Source of the DNA: Alphaproteobacteria bacterium MarineAlpha9_Bin7 | Lineage (GTDB): Bacteria > Pseudomonadota > Alphaproteobacteria > UBA7887 | DNA: 6,464 nucleotides | Reading direction: 5' to 3' | Assembly: GCA_002938115.1 (NCBI GenBank) | Contig: PTKD01000115.1 | Coordinates: forward strand, 1 to 6,464 | Part shown: piece by piece, positions 1-5,283 of the stretch | How the letters are laid out: each line of letters starts with the position of its first letter | Numbering within the stretch: the stretch's first letter is position 1 | Program-made: the position numbers and the translations under genes | Notes under the pieces: generated by a model | Seen by the model: only the letters and a program-made list of their open reading frames with translations | What the model was told of the DNA's origin: nothing | Databases searched by the model: none

Positions 1-1
1 T

Positions 2-409
2 CGATCGTGGGAGCAACTGATGACCGCCCGGGCCCGGATACGCTCCTTCGATGCGTCGGTGACGGCCAATGAAATGGCTCTTGATGGCGTAAATCAAGAA
101 GCGGAAGTCGGTGCCCGTACGATTCTTGATGTACTTGATGCTGAGCGAGAACTGTTTGAAGCTAAAGTTAATCTTCTGGCGGCACGGCGTGACGAGGCCG
201 TTGCGAGATATACTATACTTAGTGTTTCTGGAGGAATGACCGCCAAAGATCTAAACCTGCCAGTGAAAATTTATGATCCTAGTTACCATTATCGTTTGGT
301 GAAGGAAAAATGGATTGGCTTTGACGAAAATAAACAAGGCTCCTCAATTTTTGACATGGAACTTCCGGCATCCTGGAAGAAAAATTCGTTTTTTGACTTC
401 CTATATTAA
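2..409 (+). CDS. TolC-family outer membrane efflux/secretion channel, C-terminal part (5' end outside window)
   Basis: This is the C-terminal end of a TolC-like protein, the trimeric outer-membrane channel that works with an inner-membrane pump and a periplasmic adaptor in drug efflux or type I secretion. The frame is open from the first base, so the gene begins upstream; complete codons start at base 2. About 135 residues are visible. The diagnostic stretch is the last alpha-helical hairpin: EVGARTILDVLDAERELFEA, followed by a Leu/Ala-rich helix with an RRDEAVARYTIL segment. After this comes the family's usual ending, a GGMTAKDLNLPV segment, then YDPSYHY and a KWIG motif. Beyond that is a tail of about 30 residues ending in FFDFLY and TAA. 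A terminal aromatic residue is common in outer-membrane proteins, so the tail may help assembly, but that is inference. The next gene is 121 bases downstream and I see no convincing terminator. Substrate and partner pump cannot be told from this fragment, so no symbol is given. Confidence 0.9.
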   Translation, partial: RSWEQLMTARARIRSFDASVTANEMALDGVNQEAEVGARTILDVLDAERELFEAKVNLLAARRDEAVARYTILSVSGGMTAKDLNLPVKIYDPSYHYRLVKEKWIGFDENKQGSSIFDMELPASWKKNSFFDFLY

Positions 410-530
410 GTTCAAAGAGTTATTGGATAGTTCTATTGCGTTTTTCGACAAAGCATTCAAAATTTTCCTAGCTCAATGTTGCACCGTAATTTAGTCTTAA
501 ACGCTCACTAATTTCGTAAAGACGTCGAGG

Positions 531-998
531 ATGGCTGACGCCGACAAGGACCAAGAACCTTCGATTGAGGAAATACTCTCTTCTATTCGTCGCATCATCT
601 CTTCGGAGATGGAAGGTGAAGGAGCGAGGGGGGGTGACGACGTCGCACCAAAGAAAATGGTAGATGATTTCACCTCGTTGGGTTCTCAAGGCCAGTCATT
701 ATCATCTGAAACAAAAACGACTGGACAGGTGAATCCGGACGATGATGTCTTGGATCTCACGGTTGTGGTTAAGGAAGGGAATGAGGTGGAGCAGCTGTCG
801 GAAGGATTAACGCCGGCACCAACTGGGCGTTTTGGCGACACCAGCGTGGGCACAACCGGCAGCAAGGGGGAGGAAGCAGCCATTCAGGTGGTGAGGCCGA
901 TTATAGTCGAGTGGCTCAATAATAACCTTCCCTCCATGATAGAACGGTTTGTTAGAGCTGAGATCAATCGCCTTGCACAGGAGTCTAAGCAGCGTTAA
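531..998 (+). CDS. popZ: PopZ-like polar organizing protein (DUF2497 family)
   Basis: PopZ proteins self-assemble into a polar condensate in the alphaproteobacterial cytoplasm. In Caulobacter this tethers the centromere complex ParB-parS and recruits cell-cycle regulators. The 155-residue product has the family's three-part layout. An N-terminal helix, residues 9-26 (PSIEEILSSIRRIISSE), is the partner-binding region. An acidic, Gly/Ser/Thr-rich, presumably disordered linker covers about 27-116 and includes a DDVLDLT patch near 71-77. A conserved C-terminal oligomerisation region covers about 118-152 (VRPIIVEWLNNNLPSMIERF followed by VRAEINRLAQ). It is shorter than Caulobacter PopZ (about 177 residues), and the difference lies in the linker. 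ATG 531 is the only possible start: an in-frame stop lies at 498-500 with no start codon between, and Met27 falls after the conserved helix. The ribosome binding site is poor; GAGG at 527-530 abuts the ATG directly. The position between tolC and valS agrees with my recollection of the alphaproteobacterial popZ locus. Family membership is well supported; polar function here is inferred. Confidence 0.88.
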   Translation: MADADKDQEPSIEEILSSIRRIISSEMEGEGARGGDDVAPKKMVDDFTSLGSQGQSLSSETKTTGQVNPDDDVLDLTVVVKEGNEVEQLSEGLTPAPTGRFGDTSVGTTGSKGEEAAIQVVRPIIVEWLNNNLPSMIERFVRAEINRLAQESKQR

Positions 999-1047
999 CT
1001 GTGCACAAGATGCAGCGCAATAAGAAAACATTTAACCAGGTTCGATG

Positions 1048-1077
1048 CGGCATAAACGGATGCAAATGTCCGTGCCG
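1048..1077 (+). other. Imperfect inverted repeat in the leader upstream of valS
   Basis: CGGCA at 1048-1052 and CGGA at 1057-1060 pair with TCCG at 1069-1072 and TGCCG at 1073-1077. This gives nine base pairs with a four-base bulge on the left arm and an eight-base loop (TGCAAATG). There is no following run of T, so it does not look like an intrinsic terminator of popZ. It lies 54 bases before the valS start and could be an RNA hairpin in the valS leader or a protein-binding site. The pairing is seen directly; any role is unproven and chance is possible. Confidence 0.3.
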
Positions 1078-1130
1078 TCAAATCTCAGTTGGGACGTAGA
1101 AATCGGTCCGGCGGGTGCGGGTGAATATAG

Positions 1131-3776
1131 GTGATGCTGGAAAAATCTTATCAACCGCAAAAGGTAGAAAAACTCCTTTACGAGATGTGGGAATCATCTG
1201 GTGCATTTTCCGCCGGTCAAAGGTCGGATCCTTGGACCGTAATGATGCCACCGCCCAACATCACTGGAAGTCTACACATGGGGCATGCTCTGAACATGAC
1301 CCTTCAGGATATCTTGAGTCGCTATTTTCGAATGCGTGGCCGTGACACGCTGTGGCAGCCAGGGATAGATCATGCGGGCATTGCTACCCAGATGGTGGTG
1401 GAGCGTCAACTTTCCGAAAAGGGAATTGATCGTCGTACCTTAGGGCGTGACGAATTTGTGAAAAGAGTTTGGACCTGGAAAGAGGAATCGGGGGGAACCA
1501 TTGTTCGACAGCTTCGTCGATTGGGAGCTTCGCCTGATTGGGAACGAGAGCGTTTTACCTTAGATGAAGGTTTGAGCCACGCAGTCCGCACAGTTTTCGT
1601 TAGTCTTTATCGAGAAGGTTTGATTTATCGAGATAAGCGGCTTGTTAATTGGGATTGCAAGCTATTGACGGCAATTTCTGATCTTGAAGTGGAGCAACGC
1701 GAAGTCAAGGGGCATTTGTGGCATTTCAAATATCCCCTCGAGCACTCCCCCACCTCGTATATCACAGTCGCTACGACGAGGCCGGAGACAATGTTTGGTG
1801 ACACGGGAGTAGCGGTACATCCGGACGATGATCGATATCGGCATTTGATAGGTAAATTTGCTACGTTGCCGTTAGTGGGACGGCGGATCCAAATTGTAGC
1901 TGATGAATATTCAAATCCGGAAAAGGGTACTGGTGCTGTGAAGATTACGCCGGCCCATGACTTTAATGACTTTGAAGTAGGCAGGCGGCATGGTCTTGAG
2001 GCCATTAATATCTTAAACGCACAAGGCTGCCTCAATGAAACTGTGCCTGATGTCTATCAGGGATTGGATCGGTATGAGGCGAGGGACAAAGTAGTAGCGG
2101 ATCTTAGAGTTCAAAATTTACTGGGGGATGTCGAAGACCACGTCCATACGATGCCATACGGTGATAGATCCGGAACGGTGATTGAACCCTGGCTGACCGA
2201 TCAGTGGTACGTCGATGCCAAAAGATTGGCTGAGCCGGCAATCGAAGCAGTGGAGGATGGTCGGACCCGGTTTGTGCCAAAGAATTGGGAAAATACATAT
2301 TTTGAATGGATGCGGAACATTCAGCCGTGGTGCATCTCCCGGCAACTTTGGTGGGGTCACCGCATCCCTGCGTGGTATGGGCCAGATGGCAACGTGTTTG
2401 TCGCGATGGATGAAGCGGAAGCTAGTGTTGCGGCGAAGGCTGAGTACGGAAATTCAGTCGATTTGGTGCAGGATGAAGACGTTCTCGACACTTGGTTCTC
2501 TTCTGCGTTATGGCCTTTTTCTACTTTGGGATGGCCAGAAGAAAAACCTGAAGTAAGGCGGCATTATCCTGGTGATGTGCTCGTAACTGGATTTGATATT
2601 ATTTTTTTCTGGGTTGCCCGGATGATGATGATGGGCCTCCATTTTATGAAGGAGGTCCCATTTCGTGACATTTATATCCATGCTTTGGTTCGGGACGAAA
2701 AGGGACAGAAGATGTCCAAGTCCAAAGGGAACATAATCGATCCAGTACTTTTGATGGATAAATACGGTACAGACGCTCTCCGTTTTACTCTTACAGCAAT
2801 GGCCGCACAGGGTCGCGACATAAAACTGTCGGAGCAAAGGGTGGCCGGCTATCGAAATTTTATCACGAAGCTATGGAACGCTTCCCGATTTGGTGAAATG
2901 AACGAGTGCAATTTTAAAAAGAATTTTGTTCCAGATGGATGCAAGGAATCTATAAATCGTTGGATCGTCAGCAGGACTGTGGAGACCGTGGCTGCGGTCT
3001 CCGAAGGACTGGAATCATATCGATTTAACGATGCTGCGGATGCACTTTATCATTTTGTGTGGGGCACTTTTTGCGATTGGTACTTAGAATTAATAAAACC
3101 GGTGCTTTACGGGGACGATGGGCCAGAAAAAGAGGAGACGCGAGCAGTTTTTGGGTGGGTGTTGATGCAATCGCTTCGTATGCTGCATCCTGTCACGCCA
3201 TTTGTTACCGAAGAACTTTATCAGAAGTTGGGTGATGAGAAAGAACAACTAATAATGGACCAGTGTTGGCCAGACGTTACGGGCATTTCAGTGGATGATG
3301 CAGCAAAGGAAGAATTAAACTGGGTTGTTCGACTCGTCAGCGAAATTCGGTCGGTACGGGCCACTATGAATGTACCGGCTTCTGCAAAGGTTCCTCTTCT
3401 GAGCACCAAAGCAAGCGCAAGGACCGCTGATAAATTAAAGATGTACGAGTCATCGATTTGTCGGTTAGCTCGTTTGTCTACAATTAAAAAGGGGAACGAT
3501 GTCGGTAAGGGCGCAGCTCAAATAGTGTTTGATGAAACAACATTATTTCTGGTCTTAGGAGAGGTAATCGATGTCGCCAAGGAAAGAGCTCGTCTTCAAA
3601 AGGAACTCTCAAACCTAGATGGAGAAGCCCGAAAGATAAGAAACAAGCTTAGCAATGATAAATTTCTGACCCAGGCACCGAGTCACGTCATTGAGGAACA
3701 AAGAGAGCGTCTTGTTGAGGCTGAAATGGCACGTGAAAAGCTTGAAGAAGCTGTGGAGAGATTGAGCTCAGTTTGA
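1131..3776 (+). CDS. valS: Valine--tRNA ligase (valyl-tRNA synthetase)
   Basis: Cytoplasmic class Ia synthetase: charges tRNA-Val with valine using ATP and hydrolyses mischarged Thr-tRNA-Val. The 881 residues are normal for a short bacterial ValRS. The Rossmann catalytic core opens with PPPNITGSLHMGH; the HIGH-type signature is HMGH at 49-52. The CP1 editing domain (about 200-345) keeps TTRPET (215-220) and VKITPAHDFND (270-280). Arg217, Thr220, Lys271, Thr273, Asp277 and Asp280 match, one residue offset, the editing residues I recall from Thermus ValRS. The catalytic core resumes with WCISRQLWWGHRIPAW (400-415) and the ValRS signature DEDVLDTWFSSALWPFSTLG (448-467). KMSKS is at 527-531. An anticodon-binding helical domain follows, then the C-terminal coiled-coil arm (about 812-881). 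The start is GTG 1131 or the next codon, ATG 1134: an in-frame TAG sits at 1128-1130. ATG 1134 gives the family-like N-terminus MLEKSYQP and may be the true start. Cys176 in LVNWDCK stands where Pro is usual. The next gene starts 31 bases downstream. Confidence 0.98.
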   Translation: MMLEKSYQPQKVEKLLYEMWESSGAFSAGQRSDPWTVMMPPPNITGSLHMGHALNMTLQDILSRYFRMRGRDTLWQPGIDHAGIATQMVVERQLSEKGIDRRTLGRDEFVKRVWTWKEESGGTIVRQLRRLGASPDWERERFTLDEGLSHAVRTVFVSLYREGLIYRDKRLVNWDCKLLTAISDLEVEQREVKGHLWHFKYPLEHSPTSYITVATTRPETMFGDTGVAVHPDDDRYRHLIGKFATLPLVGRRIQIVADEYSNPEKGTGAVKITPAHDFNDFEVGRRHGLEAINILNAQGCLNETVPDVYQGLDRYEARDKVVADLRVQNLLGDVEDHVHTMPYGDRSGTVIEPWLTDQWYVDAKRLAEPAIEAVEDGRTRFVPKNWENTYFEWMRNIQPWCISRQLWWGHRIPAWYGPDGNVFVAMDEAEASVAAKAEYGNSVDLVQDEDVLDTWFSSALWPFSTLGWPEEKPEVRRHYPGDVLVTGFDIIFFWVARMMMMGLHFMKEVPFRDIYIHALVRDEKGQKMSKSKGNIIDPVLLMDKYGTDALRFTLTAMAAQGRDIKLSEQRVAGYRNFITKLWNASRFGEMNECNFKKNFVPDGCKESINRWIVSRTVETVAAVSEGLESYRFNDAADALYHFVWGTFCDWYLELIKPVLYGDDGPEKEETRAVFGWVLMQSLRMLHPVTPFVTEELYQKLGDEKEQLIMDQCWPDVTGISVDDAAKEELNWVVRLVSEIRSVRATMNVPASAKVPLLSTKASARTADKLKMYESSICRLARLSTIKKGNDVGKGAAQIVFDETTLFLVLGEVIDVAKERARLQKELSNLDGEARKIRNKLSNDKFLTQAPSHVIEEQRERLVEAEMAREKLEEAVERLSSV

Positions 3777-3794
3777 AATAAGTAGCCTAGTAAA

Positions 3795-3800
3795 TAGGAG
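3795..3800 (+). promoter_or_regulatory. Ribosome binding site of the crotonase gene
   Basis: TAGGAG lies seven bases before the GTG at 3808. It supports this GTG as the start, as the first in-frame ATG would be at residue 35, inside the conserved N-terminal part of the crotonase fold. Confidence 0.7.
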
Positions 3801-3807
3801 CGGGTAC

Positions 3808-4602
3808 GTGGACCAAGCTAATTATCAAACCATCCTAATCAAGTGTGAAGATCGGGTGTTGAATCTGACACTAAATCGTCCAGAACAATTGAACGCGGTA
3901 AATGGTACGATGCACGAAGAGCTCTCACGTATTTTTACTGATGCTGCGCGTGATCCAGATTCGGATATTATTGTTTTAACTGGTGCGGGCCGTGCCTTTT
4001 GCGCCGGAGGTGATATTGATTGGATGCAAGATGCTGTCGACAACCCCCTATCTTTTGAACGAACGGTCGTCGAGGGTAAGCAAATTATTTTTTCCTTGTT
4101 AGATTGCGAAAAACCAATTGTGGCAAAGGTTAACGGGGCAGCGGTTGGGCTTGGTGCCACATTAGCACTGTTCTGCGATATTATTTTTGCCGTGGATCAC
4201 GCAAAATTTGCAGATCCTCACGTCCGTGTCGGTTTAGTTGCGGGCGATGGCGGCGCCGTAATTTGGCCACAATTGATTGGCTATGCGAGGGCAAAGGAAT
4301 ACCTGATGACGGGTGATTCGATGACGGGGCGTGAGGCGATGGAAATCGGCCTGATTAATCATGCGGTATCGGAAGGTGAGCTCAACAATGTCACTGCGGA
4401 GTTTGTTGGGCGCTTAAGAGCCGGTCCTCGTCAGGCAATTCGTTGGACCAAGACAACAATCAACATTGGCTTAAAACAGCTTGCGCATACCATTATGGAT
4501 GTCGGTTTGTCGTACGAAATGATGAGCAATAAAACTGAAGATCATCAGGAAGCCATAAACGCATTTCGCGAAAAACGAAGAGCCAAATTTGTCGGGTATT
4601 AA
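3808..4602 (+). CDS. Enoyl-CoA hydratase/isomerase (crotonase) family protein with non-canonical active site
   Basis: A 264-residue cytoplasmic crotonase-superfamily enzyme, close to the family's usual 255-270 residues. Members act on acyl-CoA thioesters (hydration, isomerisation, hydrolysis, dehalogenation). The N-terminal sheet carries LTLNRPEQLNAV (about 20-31). The two backbone segments forming the oxyanion hole are FCAGGDI (64-70) and the turn in VNGAAVGLGATLALFCDIIF (108-127). The C-terminal trimerisation helices end with AFREKRRAKF (252-261). Aligned by eye to rat mitochondrial enoyl-CoA hydratase, the two catalytic glutamates (Glu144, Glu164) correspond to Thr118 and His138 (FADPHVRVGL). 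Asp147 in GDGG lies in the active-site loop and could be an alternative acid/base, as other crotonases use aspartates at varied positions. So the name 'enoyl-CoA hydratase' should be treated as a family label, and substrate and reaction are unknown. The start is GTG with a good ribosome binding site. The gene follows valS by 31 bases and precedes the SodC-like gene by two, so co-transcription is likely. Family confidence is high; exact function low. Confidence 0.93.
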   Translation: MDQANYQTILIKCEDRVLNLTLNRPEQLNAVNGTMHEELSRIFTDAARDPDSDIIVLTGAGRAFCAGGDIDWMQDAVDNPLSFERTVVEGKQIIFSLLDCEKPIVAKVNGAAVGLGATLALFCDIIFAVDHAKFADPHVRVGLVAGDGGAVIWPQLIGYARAKEYLMTGDSMTGREAMEIGLINHAVSEGELNNVTAEFVGRLRAGPRQAIRWTKTTINIGLKQLAHTIMDVGLSYEMMSNKTEDHQEAINAFREKRRAKFVGY

Positions 4603-4604
4603 AT

Positions 4605-5126
4605 ATGGTAAATGATACGGTCAATCTAAGACAGATTTGCAGAAAACTGTTTGCCCAAGCTGGTATTTTGGTCCTACTTTCGACGCAGGCGCTTGCGGAC
4701 TCAGTTTACGTTGACATGGCGCGGATAGATGGTGGGCATGAGGGAAGTCAGTTAGGAACTATATGGGCAGTTGATAGCTGGTTTCTGACTCTTGTGACAT
4801 TGAATTTTCGGTTGTCGGGTGTTCCGCATGGGAGCTACCAAGTTCGTTTGCATGAGATGCCAGACTGCAAGAATCCGGGAGAGGTGTACAATCCTTTTGG
4901 AGATGAACTGGGCCAGAGGGTCGGAGATCTTCTCGCCGAGATGGTTCCGGAGAATGGAATTCTTGGCGGAATCCATGGGATCAAACCTCCGACACTTACT
5001 GCGGATGCACATAAGCTCACCGTGATCGAAATGCGTGGACATGCCTTACTTCTGTTTTCTGCTGATGACGATGCTGCTCTTGCTTGCGGTGTCGTGCGGG
5101 AGGGGGAGTGGGAGGACCCGCGTTGA
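4605..5126 (+). CDS. Exported SodC-like (Cu/Zn superoxide dismutase fold) protein lacking most metal ligands
   Basis: 173 residues with a likely Sec signal peptide: basic n-region to about Lys14, hydrophobic AGILVLLSTQ, and an ALA cleavage motif at 29-31. The mature protein would be periplasmic, where bacterial SodC acts. Similarity to SodC is by recognition: LGTIWAV near the N-terminus; LSGVPHGSYQVRLHEMPDC (70-88) against the usual LxPGxHGFHxHExxxC; YNPFG and VGDL (106-109) against HxNP and HxGDLP; IEMRGHALLLF against the LxGRSLxIH strand; and ACGVV (160-164) against ACGVI. The disulfide cysteines are kept (Cys88, Cys161). One of the HxH histidines (His83) and the zinc-loop Asp (Asp108) remain. 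The other HxH histidine is Arg81, the His before NP is Val94, the His before GDL is Arg105, the late copper His is Phe151, and the active-site Arg is Ala158. Dismutase activity is therefore unlikely; a structural or binding role is possible. It starts two bases after the crotonase stop with no clear ribosome binding site, suggesting translational coupling. ATG 4605 is the only start before the signal peptide. Confidence 0.72.
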   Translation: MVNDTVNLRQICRKLFAQAGILVLLSTQALADSVYVDMARIDGGHEGSQLGTIWAVDSWFLTLVTLNFRLSGVPHGSYQVRLHEMPDCKNPGEVYNPFGDELGQRVGDLLAEMVPENGILGGIHGIKPPTLTADAHKLTVIEMRGHALLLFSADDDAALACGVVREGEWEDPR

Positions 5127-5166
5127 GCACATGGCGAGCTCTTTGCGCGCGATTAATCACCTTGCA

Positions 5167-5195
5167 TTGCTGTGTTGGAATTTAGGAGAGATAAT
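5167..5195 (+). promoter_or_regulatory. Possible sigma70-type promoter for ilvD
   Basis: TTGCTG (5167-5172) and GATAAT (5190-5195) are separated by exactly 17 bases. The -10 matches the consensus at five of six positions, but the -35 only at three of six. It lies in the 157-base gap before ilvD and would give a leader of about 80 bases. This is a pattern match only. Confidence 0.35.
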
Positions 5196-5235
5196 CGACT
5201 AGTCAAAAGAACCTCAAACGAAGTATTTTCTTTGT

Positions 5236-5255
5236 GCCGGTAATTGTAGTCCGGC
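5236..5255 (+). other. Short hairpin in the ilvD leader
   Basis: GCCGG at 5236-5240 and CCGGC at 5251-5255 form a perfect five-base-pair stem with a ten-base loop, ending 15 bases before the ilvD ribosome binding site. No T-run follows, so it is not a clear terminator. It could affect translation or be chance. Confidence 0.25.
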
Positions 5256-5270
5256 TGATCAGTGACTTTC

Positions 5271-5275
5271 GGAGG
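5271..5275 (+). promoter_or_regulatory. Ribosome binding site of ilvD
   Basis: GGAGG, eight bases before ATG 5284, is the strongest Shine-Dalgarno match in the window. It fixes the ilvD start and suggests efficient, independent translation. Confidence 0.8.
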
Positions 5276-5283
5276 CGTGCTCT

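Noticed and set aside
410..470. Possible intrinsic terminator after the TolC-family gene (T-rich stretch near 441-445)
   Set aside because: I find no GC-rich stem immediately before the T-run, so no terminator can be supported.
404..530. Possible CtrA-type TTAA-N7-TTAA sites in the popZ upstream region
   Set aside because: TTAA occurs, but not with the N7 spacing. No pair fits the consensus.
1000..1008. TGTGCACAA, a near match to a DnaA box on the reverse strand
   Set aside because: It has one mismatch to the TTATNCACA consensus, is a single site, and has no AT-rich region or cluster of boxes. It is probably chance.
1625..2035. Long open frame on the minus strand inside valS (136 codons)
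   Set aside because: It lies wholly within the well-supported valS coding region, shows no recognisable domain and has no sensible context. It is a shadow of valS.
2508..2837. Minus-strand open frame of 109 codons opposite the KMSKS region of valS
   Set aside because: Composition is atypical (a His run opposite the ATGATGATG of the Met repeat) and it overlaps conserved ValRS motifs. It is a shadow frame.
3825..4160. Minus-strand open frame of 111 codons inside the crotonase gene
   Set aside because: It is antisense to a clear crotonase, with Ser/Arg-rich low-information sequence and no domain.
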